Below are positions 17,690 through 26,769 of a stretch of DNA of 64,000 bases, piece by piece (position 1 is the first letter of the stretch; every line of letters begins with the position of its first letter). The notes beneath the pieces are model-generated. The model was not told where the DNA came from and did no database searches. It worked only from the letters and a program-made list of their open reading frames with translations. The translations under genes and the position numbers were made by a program. Origin of the DNA: Niastella populi (GTDB taxonomy: Bacteria; Bacteroidota; Bacteroidia; Chitinophagales; Chitinophagaceae); contig NZ_LWBP01000067.1 of NCBI RefSeq assembly GCF_002078015.1, positions 62,001 through 126,000 on the forward strand. The letters run 5' to 3'.

Positions 17690-17765
17690 CGTGAACCGGC
17701 AATCGGCAACCGTGAACCGGCAACCGTGAAAATGCAATCGGCAATCGGCAAATCATCCATCCCGC
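17690..17765. repeat. CGGCAAT/CGGCAACCGTGAAC word repeats
   Basis: Tandem words (GTGAACCGGCAATCGGCAAC repeated with variation) between the TlpA-like start and the TrmH-type stop. Confidence 0.7.
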
Positions 17766-17785
17766 CATTCGTGGCGCATTCCGAA

Positions 17786-17847
17786 TTTGTATTCCATTAT
17801 CGAATTATCGAATTATCACATTAGCATATTAGCACATTAGCCAATTA
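17786..17847 (-). repeat. TAATNNGA/TAATNNGC array forming the TrmH-type stop codon
   Basis: Read on the minus strand from the stop: TAATTGGC, TAATGTGC, TAATATGC, TAATGTGA, TAATTCGA, TAATTCGA, TAATGGAATAC. The first TAA is the stop codon of the gene at 17845, and the array ends in the same TAATGGAATAC boundary seen at 4006 and 49652. Confidence 0.9.
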
Positions 17848-18438
17848 GCCAATTTCGTCTTCCACCCCCCACTTATTCAACAACCCGGTTAATTGCGGTT
17901 CCGGTATCCGGCACTTATCGTAATGCCCCGCCAGTACCTTCTGGCGTTGCGCTTCGTACAGGGTAACCGCACAGGCAACGGAAATGTTCAGCGATTTAAT
18001 AATGCCTACCTGCGGAATAATGAAATTGCCATCGGCCATGGCGCGTATTTCGTCGCTCACCCCCGAATGTTCATTACCGAAAACCAGGGCAATGCGCCCG
18101 GTAAAATCAATATCGTACAAATTCACCGCATCGCTGCTGAGATGGGTAGTTAAAATCCTGTCATATTTCTGCCGTAAGGCATTAAAACAGGCTTCCGCTT
18201 CGGTGAACTGGTAAACCGAAAGCCATTTGGCGGCGCTGCTGCTGCTTTTGGCGCCCCATTTTTTATGACGGGGTATCTTTGTATTCAACACATAAACTTC
18301 CTGTACACCTACCGCATCACAGGTACGCATCACTGCCGAAATATTATGCGGGTCGAATACATTTTCCAGCACCACCGTTAAATCACTTTGCCGCTTATTT
18401 AATACGGCCAGCAGGCGGGCACGTCTTTCAGGGGTCAT
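17845..18438 (-). CDS. TrmH-family (SpoU) tRNA/rRNA 2'-O-methyltransferase
   Basis: 197 residues of the SPOUT class. All three family motifs are present: motif 1 in DPHNISAVMRTCDAVG, motif 2 LVFGNEHSGVS and motif 3 IPQVGIIKSLNISVACAVTLYEA, which form the knotted SAM site. Length and sequence fit TrmH (guanosine-18 2'-O-methylation of tRNA), but the family also has rRNA enzymes, so no symbol is given. The stop codon lies in a repeat array. Confidence 0.9.
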   Translation of the reverse strand: MTPERRARLLAVLNKRQSDLTVVLENVFDPHNISAVMRTCDAVGVQEVYVLNTKIPRHKKWGAKSSSSAAKWLSVYQFTEAEACFNALRQKYDRILTTHLSSDAVNLYDIDFTGRIALVFGNEHSGVSDEIRAMADGNFIIPQVGIIKSLNISVACAVTLYEAQRQKVLAGHYDKCRIPEPQLTGLLNKWGVEDEIG

Positions 18439-18613
18439 ATTATTCTTTTGTTACAGATTGCAGCACAATCAGTTACTAATTAGCCGGTACAGGTTACCGG
18501 CGCGCAAATTAAAGAAATGTCGATCTTTGCCGGGCATGCACAAAATCCGATGCTGTAAACCGGAAAACGGTGTTCAGAACCAGAATGTTATTCAAGACTA
18601 TGTATCCCGTTTA

Positions 18614-18644
18614 TTGTAACTTGCCTCTTTTTCGACTATCTTAC
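18614..18644 (+). promoter_or_regulatory. Candidate promoter for the AsmA-like gene
   Basis: TTG at 18614-18616 and TATCTTAC at 18637-18644 (7 of 8 to nothing perfect, last base differs from TAnnTTTG), 20 bases apart, 30 bases before the start codon. Confidence 0.4.
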
Positions 18645-18674
18645 ATTCCATAATAGCAAGTAAACCAATTACCT

Positions 18675-21600
18675 ATGCTCAAAAAAATCGCTAAGATCAC
18701 CGGTATTTCACTAGCCGTACTACTTCTGATCCTGTTTGTGGCGCCTTTTATTTTCAAAGGCAAGATCATTGCCATCGCCAAGGAACAAATCAATAAAAAC
18801 TTAAACGCCCGGGTTAATTTTAAAGACCTCGATCTCTCGTTCTTCCGTCACTTTCCCCGCGTGTCGGTAGCACTGGAAGAACTGCAGGTAACTGGCACCG
18901 ATATTTTCGCCAAAGATACCCTTATCAGCGCCAAGGAGATCGATGTGGCCGTGAACCTGTTCAGCGTAATCGGCGGCAAGAATATGAAAATTTATTCGGT
19001 TAATATAGATGAGCCGCGTATTCATGTGATTGTTACCAAAGAGGGCCGGGCAAACTATGATATTGTGAAACCCGATACGGCGGCCGCCACACCCGAAGAT
19101 ACCGCAGCCGCATCCCCTTTCCAGATGAACCTGCAACACTATGAGATCAACAACGCCTACATTTCATATGATGACGCCGCTACGGGCATGAGCACCGAAC
19201 TGGTGAACCTTACGCACGAAGGCAGCGGCGATTTTACTGCTGACCTGTTTACGCTGAAAACAAATACAAAGGCAGATGCAGTAACGTTCATCTATGGCGG
19301 CATTCCCTATCTCAACAAAACCCAAACCGGGATCGATCTCGATGTGGAAGTGGACGCAAAGAACAGCAAATACACCTGGAAGACCGATGAAATAGCCCTG
19401 AACGATTTAAAGCTCGCAACAGAAGGTTTTTTTCAGCTGGTGAACGACAGCACCTACAATATGGACCTTAGCTTTAAAGCGCCCTCAACCGATTTTAAAA
19501 GCATCCTGTCGCTGATACCTGCCGTATATGCACAGGACTTCGAAAAAATAAAAACAAGCGGTAAAGCCCATTTCAATGGTTTTGTAAAAGGAACCATGAG
19601 CAATACGCAAATGCCCGCGTATAATATTGCGCTCGACGTACAGGATGGGTTCTTCCAGTATCCCGATCTGCCCAAGCCTGTTAAGAACATAAACATACAG
19701 ATGACGGTAGATAATCCCGATGGAGCGACAGATAACCTCGCTTTAAACATTCTTAAAGGTCATATTGAATTTGGTAACGATCCTTTCGATTTTCATGTAC
19801 AGTTTCAAAAACCGATGACCGCCCGGTACATCGATGCCGGCCTGAAAGGCAAGCTCGACCTGGCCACCATTACCCAGTTTGTAAAACTGCCCGGTACCAA
19901 ACTCGCCGGCACCGTTGATGCTGATGTACAGGCAAAGGGAAGCCTTGCCGTTGTACAAAAACAACAACCCGGTGAATTCACTGCCAAAGGCTATATCGAC
20001 ATCAACAAACTGTATTACTCATCGAAAGATTTTCCGCAACCCATTCAAAACACCAGCGCCAGAATAAATTTTGAAAGCCCTGACGGCCTGGCCGACCATG
20101 CGGTGATCACTATTCCCGCGGCACACGCAGAGATAGGAAAAGATGTGGTTGACCTAACCCTGCTGCTTAAAACGCTGGCATCGGACCCGTACTTTGACGG
20201 AACCGCCAAAGGCAGTTTCAACCTCGGCAACGTAGCGCAGTTCTATAAATTCGAACCCGGTACCTCACTGGCCGGTAACCTGCAGGCCAATGTATCGGTA
20301 AAGGGTAAAAAATCATTCATCGATAAAAGCCAGTACGATGCCATTCAAACCGCGGGTACCGTACAGGCCACCAATGTAAGTTATAAATCGAAAGATTACC
20401 CCGATGGCGTTAACGTAAAGAACACCCAGCTTACCTTCAACCCAAAGAACGTAACGGTGAATGACGTTACCGGCAGTTTTCTGGGAACCAACTTCAACGC
20501 CAATGGCACATTCGACAACCTCATAGGGTATGCGTTGAAAGACGAAACGCTTGCCGGTACACTGAACGTAACGGCCGACAAAGTTGATCTGAACAAATTA
20601 ATGGGCGCTACCTCCGAAGGCACCACTCCGGCGCCGGAAACAAAAGATACGGTAGCCGCCACCGGTAGTGCACCGGCCGGCGAACCATTTGCCGTTCCCA
20701 AAAACATCAACCTTACGCTGAATGCAAAAGCAGGCAGCGTTAAATACGATAAAGTACAATACAACAACATAACCGGTACGCTGCAGGTAAAAGATGAAAC
20801 GGTTGGGTTGAAAGACGTAAAAATGCAGGCGCTCGACGGCTCCATAGCGCTGGGCGGCTCCTATTCTACCAGGCTGAGCAAAAAGAAACCCGACATTTCG
20901 CTTACCTATGATGTGCAGAACCTCGATATTCAGAAAACCTTTTTTGCCTTCAACACGGTGCAAAAGCTGATGCCTGTTGGCCAGTTCATTGACGGTAAGC
21001 TCACCTCAAAGCTCACCATGAACGGTAAGCTGGGTGAAACCATGATGCCCGATCTGAGCACCATCACCGGTAACGGTTCGCTGCTGCTGCTGGAAGGTGT
21101 GCTGAACAAATTTGCCCCCCTGGAGAAACTCGCAGCCGTGCTCGACATCCAAAGCCTGAAACAGATCTCGCTGAAAGATGTAAAAAGTTATTTCGATGTG
21201 GCCGATGGAAAAGTGTTTGTAAAACCTTTCAATGTAAAGGTGCAGGATGTTGATATGGAAATTGGCGGCAAACACGGCCTCGATCAGTCGATCGATTACG
21301 TGATCAACATGAAAGTGCCGCGCGAAAAACTGGGCAGCAAGGCCAACGCGCTCGTGAATAACCTGGTAACGCAGGCCTCCAATAAAGGCATTCCCCTTAA
21401 AGTAAGCGACGTGATCAGCTTTAAAGTGAATATGGGCGGTTCAATAACCAACCCCACTGTAAAGACCGACCTGGCGGGTTCAGGCAGCAGCCTGGCCGAT
21501 GAAATGAAGAACCAGGCGCAGGAGTTGATAGCCGCTAAGAAGGCCGCTGCAGACAGCGCCAAAGCCGCCGCCGTGAGTGCCGCAAAGGATACATTGAAAT

Positions 21601-21773
21601 CGATGAAAAACCAGGCCGTGCAGGAAGCCAAAGATCAACTGGCCAAACAGCTTTTTGGTAAAAAAGATACCGCTTCACATAAAGACAGCACCCCGCCCAA
21701 AAGCAACGAGCAAAAAGCGAAGGAATCAATTAAGGGGCTGTTCGAGGGATTGAAGAAAAAGAAGAACAATTAG
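18675..21773 (+). CDS. AsmA-family large envelope protein
   Basis: 1032 residues with one N-terminal membrane helix (about 6-27) and a very long periplasmic region built of repeated beta-strand segments, as in AsmA/TamB-like bridge proteins that move phospholipid across the periplasm. An AsmA N-terminal domain (KEQINKNLNARVNFKDLDLSFFRHFPRVSV type pattern) is followed by several copies of a G-x-F/V-NLxxFxxF motif, and an AsmA_2 C-terminal block (about 730-920). The last 90 residues are lysine- and alanine-rich coiled-coil-like sequence. Its job is inferred from the family. It is followed by repeats, a strong hairpin and then hppA. Confidence 0.9.
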   Translation: MLKKIAKITGISLAVLLLILFVAPFIFKGKIIAIAKEQINKNLNARVNFKDLDLSFFRHFPRVSVALEELQVTGTDIFAKDTLISAKEIDVAVNLFSVIGGKNMKIYSVNIDEPRIHVIVTKEGRANYDIVKPDTAAATPEDTAAASPFQMNLQHYEINNAYISYDDAATGMSTELVNLTHEGSGDFTADLFTLKTNTKADAVTFIYGGIPYLNKTQTGIDLDVEVDAKNSKYTWKTDEIALNDLKLATEGFFQLVNDSTYNMDLSFKAPSTDFKSILSLIPAVYAQDFEKIKTSGKAHFNGFVKGTMSNTQMPAYNIALDVQDGFFQYPDLPKPVKNINIQMTVDNPDGATDNLALNILKGHIEFGNDPFDFHVQFQKPMTARYIDAGLKGKLDLATITQFVKLPGTKLAGTVDADVQAKGSLAVVQKQQPGEFTAKGYIDINKLYYSSKDFPQPIQNTSARINFESPDGLADHAVITIPAAHAEIGKDVVDLTLLLKTLASDPYFDGTAKGSFNLGNVAQFYKFEPGTSLAGNLQANVSVKGKKSFIDKSQYDAIQTAGTVQATNVSYKSKDYPDGVNVKNTQLTFNPKNVTVNDVTGSFLGTNFNANGTFDNLIGYALKDETLAGTLNVTADKVDLNKLMGATSEGTTPAPETKDTVAATGSAPAGEPFAVPKNINLTLNAKAGSVKYDKVQYNNITGTLQVKDETVGLKDVKMQALDGSIALGGSYSTRLSKKKPDISLTYDVQNLDIQKTFFAFNTVQKLMPVGQFIDGKLTSKLTMNGKLGETMMPDLSTITGNGSLLLLEGVLNKFAPLEKLAAVLDIQSLKQISLKDVKSYFDVADGKVFVKPFNVKVQDVDMEIGGKHGLDQSIDYVINMKVPREKLGSKANALVNNLVTQASNKGIPLKVSDVISFKVNMGGSITNPTVKTDLAGSGSSLADEMKNQAQELIAAKKAAADSAKAAAVSAAKDTLKSMKNQAVQEAKDQLAKQLFGKKDTASHKDSTPPKSNEQKAKESIKGLFEGLKKKKNN

Positions 21774-21780
21774 TCAATTT

Positions 21781-21815
21781 AATAATGTGATGATTTGATA
21801 ATGTCATAATGGAAA
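21781..21815 (+). repeat. Degenerate TAATGTGA element after the AsmA-like gene
   Basis: AATAATGTGATGATTTGATAATGTCATAATGGAAAACA, a decayed copy of the TAATNNGA array with its GGAA-ACA end, in the sense direction, 8 bases after the stop. Confidence 0.7.
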
Positions 21816-21821
21816 ACAATG

Positions 21822-21855
21822 TCAGGAGGCCGCGTCGTATGACGCGGCCTCCTGA
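21822..21855. terminator. Perfect 15-bp hairpin
   Basis: Bases 21822-21836 and 21841-21855 are exact reverse complements (GC-rich, AGGAGGCCGCG core) with a GTAT loop. There is no long T-run on either side, so it could be a terminator, a transcript-end stabiliser or a protein site. Confidence 0.6.
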
Positions 21856-21872
21856 TTTGAATACCTTTAAGT

Positions 21873-21969
21873 GCTTGCGGCTTGAAACTTGCAGCTGTAT
21901 TTGCTTGCCGCTTGAAGCTTGCAGCTGTATTTGCTTGCCGCTTGCAGCTTGCAGCTTACAGCTGTATTT
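21873..21969. repeat. 30-bp tandem repeat of GCTTGC/GCAGC words
   Basis: Units begin at 21873, 21903 and 21933, each holding GCTTG(C/G)CGCTTGAA-GCTTGCAGCTGTATTT; the third has a 7-bp internal insertion. Confidence 0.85.
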
Positions 21970-22081
21970 GCTTTCAGCTTTTTTTATCACAGCTTTTCCC
22001 CAACCTGCCCTAACGGCATTAAAAACGAATTTCGCAATCCGCTGAAACGCAATCCCGTTTTAAATTTAAGCCGTTTTCCCC

Positions 22082-22089
22082 TATCTTCG
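22082..22089 (+). promoter_or_regulatory. -7 box TATCTTCG for hppA
   Basis: Seven of eight to TAnnTTTG, 37 bases before the start codon. Confidence 0.4.
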
Positions 22090-22126
22090 TCAATCTCGTA
22101 AAAATCAAGAGAACAAGATCAAAACT

Positions 22127-24382
22127 ATGGACAAACTGTTCTATCTGGTGCCACTCATGGGCATCCTCGGCTTGCTGTATACTTTCATCAAATTCAACTG
22201 GGTTTCAAAACAAGAAGCGGGCTCCGACCGCATGAAAGAAATCAGCACATACATAGCACAAGGTGCAATGGCCTTTTTACGGGCCGAATGGAAGATCCTG
22301 GGTTACTTCGTTGTGATCGTAGCCCTATTGCTTGGCGTAATGGCAAGTGCCAATCCCAATTCACATTGGGCAATTGCTTTGGCATTCGTTATTGGCGCCG
22401 TTTTCAGCGCTACAGCCGGTTACATCGGTATGCGCGTAGCCACCAAGGCAAACGTACGTACCGCGCACGCCGCCCGTACCAGTTTAAGCAAAGCCCTTGC
22501 GGTATCCTTTACCGGCGGCTCTGTGATGGGTTTGGGTGTTGCCGGTTTGGCCGTACTGGGTTTAAGCGGTTTATTCATCATCCTTAAAACCCTCTTTGCT
22601 CCCGAAGCATCAGTGAACTCAGAGGAAATGATCAGGACCATTGAAGTGCTTACCGGCTTTTCACTGGGTGCTGAATCCATTGCCCTGTTTGCCCGTGTTG
22701 GCGGTGGTATTTATACCAAAGCGGCCGACGTTGGCGCTGACCTCGTAGGGAAAGTGGAAGCCGGCATTCCGGAAGACGATCCGCGCAACCCCGCTACCAT
22801 TGCCGATAACGTTGGCGACAACGTGGGCGATGTAGCCGGTATGGGCGCCGACCTCTTCGGTTCTTATGTGGCCACCGTATTAGCTACCATGGTACTGGGA
22901 CAGGAAGCGGTTGTAACCAACGACCTGTTCAATGGTTATTCACTGATATTACTGCCTATGCTGATAGCCGGTGCAGGTATTTTGTTTTCAATAATAGGTA
23001 CCCTCTTTGTACGCATCAGCGAATCGGCCGGTGTAAATACCAACACCGTGCAAAAAGCGCTGAACATGGGTAACTGGGGCTCTATCATCCTTACCGCTAT
23101 CGCCTCCGTAGCGCTGGTGTTCTGGATACTGCCCGCCGGTGAGTTTCACCTGGTACGCGATACCATAAACGGATCACTGGTTGAAGGCGCCAAAACCTTC
23201 ACCCGCGAAGGCATTCTCGGCGCCATCGTGGTTGGTCTTGTTGTAGGTACATTAATGAGTATCATTACCGAATATTATACTGCCATGGGTAAACGCCCGG
23301 TACTGAGTATCGTGCGTCAGTCGGGTACCGGCCATGCCACCAACGTAATCGGTGGTCTGGCGGTAGGTATGGAATCTACATTCTTACCCATTCTGGTGCT
23401 GGCAGGCGGTATCTGGGGTTCTTATATGTGCGCCGGTTTGTATGGTGTGGGTATTGCCGCTGCCGGTATGATGGCCACAACAGCCATGCAGTTGGCTATC
23501 GACGCCTTCGGCCCTATTGCCGATAACGCCGGTGGAATTGCCGAAATGAGCGAATTACCGAAAGAGGTACGCGAAAAGACCGACGTACTGGATGCCGTAG
23601 GCAACACTACCGCAGCTACCGGTAAAGGGTTCGCTATCGCATCTGCCGCCCTTACCGCCCTGGCCCTGTTCGCCGCATTCGTAGGCGTTGCCCGCATACC
23701 CGGTATAAACATTTATAAGGCCGATGTGCTGGCTGCCCTGTTCGTGGGTGGTATGATCCCCTTCATCTTCTCTTCGCTGGCTATACGCGCCGTAGGGCAG
23801 GCAGCCATGGCGATGGTGGAAGAAGTGCGCCGCCAGTTCAGAACCATTCCCGGCATCATGGAAGGTAAAGGCAAACCCGAATACGACAAATGCGTAGCCA
23901 TCTCTACCGACGCTTCTATCAAAAAAATGATGCTGCCCGGGGCTATCGCCATTGTTTCACCGCTTATCATCGGTTTCTTAATGGGGCCCGAAGCTCTCGG
24001 CGGTTTCCTGGCAGGCGCCACCGTTAGCGGTGTGTTGATGGGTATGTTCCAGAACAACGCCGGCGGCGCCTGGGACAATGCTAAAAAATCTTTTGAAAAA
24101 GGGGTGGAGATCAACGGCCAAACCTATTACAAAAAAAGCGAGCCGCATAAGGCATCCGTAACCGGTGATACCGTTGGTGATCCGTTCAAAGATACCTCTG
24201 GCCCATCGATGAACATACTTATAAAATTAATGTCAATTGTGTCGCTGGTTATTGCGCCAACCCTTGCCCAGCTGTACAGTAACGGTGATACGCATACTGT
24301 AAACAAAGAAAAGAAATCTGTTATACCTGCACATAACCGTGACATAACAAATACTTATACAATAGAAAAAAAGCTTAATTAA
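22127..24382 (+). CDS. hppA: Membrane-bound ion-translocating pyrophosphatase
   Basis: 751 residues, about 16 membrane helices. It couples pyrophosphate hydrolysis to pumping H+ and/or Na+ out of the cytoplasm. The substrate site is plain: DVGADLVGKVEAGIPEDDPRNPATIADNVGDNVGD (about 201-236) and a second acidic motif DNAGGIAEM. In the motif GNTTAATGKG the residue that is lysine in K+-independent enzymes is alanine, which places it in the K+-dependent group; Na+ versus H+ cannot be settled by eye. The last 30 residues are a hydrophilic tail with no homology I know. Transcribed alone, with a -7 box upstream and a hairpin terminator downstream. Confidence 0.96.
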   Translation: MDKLFYLVPLMGILGLLYTFIKFNWVSKQEAGSDRMKEISTYIAQGAMAFLRAEWKILGYFVVIVALLLGVMASANPNSHWAIALAFVIGAVFSATAGYIGMRVATKANVRTAHAARTSLSKALAVSFTGGSVMGLGVAGLAVLGLSGLFIILKTLFAPEASVNSEEMIRTIEVLTGFSLGAESIALFARVGGGIYTKAADVGADLVGKVEAGIPEDDPRNPATIADNVGDNVGDVAGMGADLFGSYVATVLATMVLGQEAVVTNDLFNGYSLILLPMLIAGAGILFSIIGTLFVRISESAGVNTNTVQKALNMGNWGSIILTAIASVALVFWILPAGEFHLVRDTINGSLVEGAKTFTREGILGAIVVGLVVGTLMSIITEYYTAMGKRPVLSIVRQSGTGHATNVIGGLAVGMESTFLPILVLAGGIWGSYMCAGLYGVGIAAAGMMATTAMQLAIDAFGPIADNAGGIAEMSELPKEVREKTDVLDAVGNTTAATGKGFAIASAALTALALFAAFVGVARIPGINIYKADVLAALFVGGMIPFIFSSLAIRAVGQAAMAMVEEVRRQFRTIPGIMEGKGKPEYDKCVAISTDASIKKMMLPGAIAIVSPLIIGFLMGPEALGGFLAGATVSGVLMGMFQNNAGGAWDNAKKSFEKGVEINGQTYYKKSEPHKASVTGDTVGDPFKDTSGPSMNILIKLMSIVSLVIAPTLAQLYSNGDTHTVNKEKKSVIPAHNRDITNTYTIEKKLN

Positions 24383-24423
24383 GAATAGCAAAAAAAATTC
24401 TTAAAATATTCAATCAACGACAT

Positions 24424-24507
24424 TATCTTTGGTGTAACAACTTAAGGCACTATATCATACCAAATACCAACGTCCCCATGTTTCTACATCGGGGACCCTT
24501 TTTTTTA
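24424..24507 (+). ncRNA. Possible small RNA: promoter box and terminator with no ORF
   Basis: A perfect -7 box TATCTTTG (24424-24431) is followed about 40 bases later by a hairpin, GTCCCCATGT (24472-24481) with ACATCGGGGAC (24486-24496), and an eight-T run (24499-24506). Together they could make a 65-70 nt transcript. Alternatively the hairpin just ends hppA, which stops 90 bases upstream. Confidence 0.4.
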
Positions 24508-24642
24508 AAGCACCTGCCACTAAAGCAGCACCTATAAAAAGATCTTCGTTTGAAATAGTATCTCTCACGCTTATACATGTTTACCCTTATAAAACTTATT
24601 ACTTCGTACTTTCCGATTTGTATTTGTTACTGCCGCCTTTCC

Positions 24643-24790
24643 ACTTATCAACTTATCAACTCGTCAACTCAACTCGTTAACTTGTCAACTCAACTCGTCA
24701 ACACGTCAACACGTCAACACGTCAACACGTCAACACGTCAACTCGTTAACTCGTCAACTCGTTAACACGTCAACTCGTTAACTCGTTAAC
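24643..24790 (-). repeat. GTYAAC + NN array near the stop of the POTRA/barrel gene
   Basis: About eighteen units, mostly 8 bp (GTCAACAC five times in a row in the middle) with a few 5-bp slips (CAACT). It ends 8 bases before the stop codon of the minus-strand gene; in that gene's direction the units read GTTRAC. Confidence 0.92.
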
Positions 24791-24798
24791 CTACTCCA

Positions 24799-26604
24799 TC
24801 ATCTCAATGCAGCAAACCACGGCGGTTCAACAAACGAACCGGTAAACTTCAATCTTAAATTACTGCTAAGCCTGAGTGTAAAATTGTTTACACCGAACAA
24901 CGTGCGCGGGAACCAGGTAAAGCGGGCTTCAATTGTACCGAAGATGAGGTTTTCGTTACGGGTACGAACACCGCCGCCAACCGCCGGAAAAAAACCACCG
25001 CGCCACATTCCTGTATTTTCAGGCGTCATCCAGGTGGCCCTGGTAAAGGCAAAAAAACCGATCTTAAAACCAAGCAGGCTCCATCGGGTGAACATGCTGC
25101 TTTCAGTACCAAGAGAATACCGGTGTGTTGACCTTACGCTGTCGGTATTGAAACGCTCAAGACCGAATTCATTGTTTATATATAGCGGCTCATACACCCT
25201 GAGGTTATAAATACCGGCATAACTTATATTGGCAAACTGCCTGAATTTGTATTGGGGGGTTTCATACAAACGGCTGAACCAGGAAAAGTTTAAAAAAGCA
25301 CTGTTGTCCTGCCATTCCTTCCGGTAATAATTGGTGCCCAACGCTACGAGATAGTTCCAGTAGTTATTACGTTTGTCTATCAGCCAATGCGAATACTCCC
25401 ACCCTGCATATAAACGCCGAATTGAATCGGTTTGGGCCGGCCCAATAGTTATCTTACGCACCATACCAACCGGAATATCTTCGGTTCTTCCGAAACCATA
25501 AATATAATTCGTTCGATAAAAGTTTATCTTATACCAGGTGAACTGCCCCAATATATATCGTTTGTCAACATACCGCACATCAAATGTATCACGCCTGGGC
25601 GGTTGAACAAACTGCTGGTCAAAATATCTAACAGATACAAACCGGCGCCGCCGGTCATCCTCCCTCTGTTTCTTTTGTTTGTACATCCCAATGTTATACC
25701 CCAGCCACACATCGCCAAAATGATATTTATAATTACTGAACAGTGTTTCCGGTTTTTGATACACGTTAGTGCTCCGGTTCCAGCTTAATTCAAGCCCGCC
25801 GGCAAAACGGGCATTGGGTGTATACAGCGGCCGGTCGAGCTTGAGATAATACGCCCGTTCGTTCTCTGTGCCCAGCGAAGCGCCTTTATCGATGGTTGTA
25901 TAGGCCGCCGCTACATTGATGAATGAACCGGCAATACTGGTTTTCCGATATGTTACCTGCGGCCCTATGGCGGGGCTGCGGGTACGATCGTATAACCCCG
26001 TAAGTTCGAGGCGCTGCGCCATGCCGAGGAAATTGGCATCATATACCGATAGTTGAAAATCCCTGATACCCGATGCTTTTACTTCTGCCCCCCAGCTAAA
26101 CACATCGCGCAAACGTATATACACATCAACAGAGTCTTCCGCTACATGACGCAGTATGATACGCGCATCCTTGATAAAGTTTTGATCACGCAGGAAACGT
26201 TCATTATCCGCCAGCAGGTAAGGATCTGCCAGTTGTCCTTTTTTCACAAACAACAATTCCCTGATCACCCAATCCTGGGTATTGCTCTGTAACCGGTCGG
26301 CTGTTCTTGTAAGCGTACTGATTATCGACTGGGAGGTATCATTTACATTTTCACCAAATGACAAATTGCGGATAATGATGCGCCGGATAACCTTACCGGC
26401 AAATGGCCGGTACCCTTCTTCACTTCGTTGGAAAAAGGTAGAGTCCTGCCTCTTTTCACCAACCACCAGGAAATTCTGGTATACATCCCTGGCAAACGAG
26501 CCGATACGGGACTTCTTCTTCTTTGTGCTGTCCTGCCCCCGCACCGGGGCAAGAAGCCCGGTAAAACAACTGAAACAAAGTATATATTTAAGCGCTACAT
26601 GCAT
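24799..26604 (-). CDS. Outer-membrane protein with POTRA-like domain and beta-barrel (BamA/TamA-like)
   Basis: 601 residues with a signal peptide ending near VRGQ. Residues about 70-175 look like a POTRA domain (VIRRIIIRNLSFGENVNDTS, then RELLFVKKGQLADPYLLADNERFLRDQNFIKDARIILR), the same layout as the last POTRA of BamA. The remainder alternates aromatic/hydrophobic strands and polar loops, ending in aromatic LRLKFTGSFVEPPWFAALR, consistent with an Omp85-like barrel, though the terminal F/W is not in the exact position. Related Bacteroidota proteins are mostly uncharacterised; a role in surface protein or lipid export is possible. Isolated gene, convergent with hppA. Confidence 0.75.
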   Translation of the reverse strand: MHVALKYILCFSCFTGLLAPVRGQDSTKKKKSRIGSFARDVYQNFLVVGEKRQDSTFFQRSEEGYRPFAGKVIRRIIIRNLSFGENVNDTSQSIISTLTRTADRLQSNTQDWVIRELLFVKKGQLADPYLLADNERFLRDQNFIKDARIILRHVAEDSVDVYIRLRDVFSWGAEVKASGIRDFQLSVYDANFLGMAQRLELTGLYDRTRSPAIGPQVTYRKTSIAGSFINVAAAYTTIDKGASLGTENERAYYLKLDRPLYTPNARFAGGLELSWNRSTNVYQKPETLFSNYKYHFGDVWLGYNIGMYKQKKQREDDRRRRFVSVRYFDQQFVQPPRRDTFDVRYVDKRYILGQFTWYKINFYRTNYIYGFGRTEDIPVGMVRKITIGPAQTDSIRRLYAGWEYSHWLIDKRNNYWNYLVALGTNYYRKEWQDNSAFLNFSWFSRLYETPQYKFRQFANISYAGIYNLRVYEPLYINNEFGLERFNTDSVRSTHRYSLGTESSMFTRWSLLGFKIGFFAFTRATWMTPENTGMWRGGFFPAVGGGVRTRNENLIFGTIEARFTWFPRTLFGVNNFTLRLSSNLRLKFTGSFVEPPWFAALR

Positions 26605-26730
26605 ATTGGCTGATGAAAGGGTAATGATAATTAACGCTTTATAAGTGCCGATAGTTTAATTACATCAATTATACCATGTTACGGATTGTGGTACAAGCCG
26701 GTTGGTAAAAGACGGATGTAGAAAAAAATC

Positions 26731-26738
26731 TACTTTTG
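26731..26738 (+). promoter_or_regulatory. -7 promoter box TACTTTTG
   Basis: Perfect TAnnTTTG match, 31 bases before the sterol desaturase-type start. Confidence 0.55.
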
Positions 26739-26769
26739 CCATGATATTGCTCCATTAAACTGCCTGCCT

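Noticed and set aside
24577-24765. Plus-strand frame made of TRQ/NTS repeats
   Set aside because: It merely translates the GTCAAC array.
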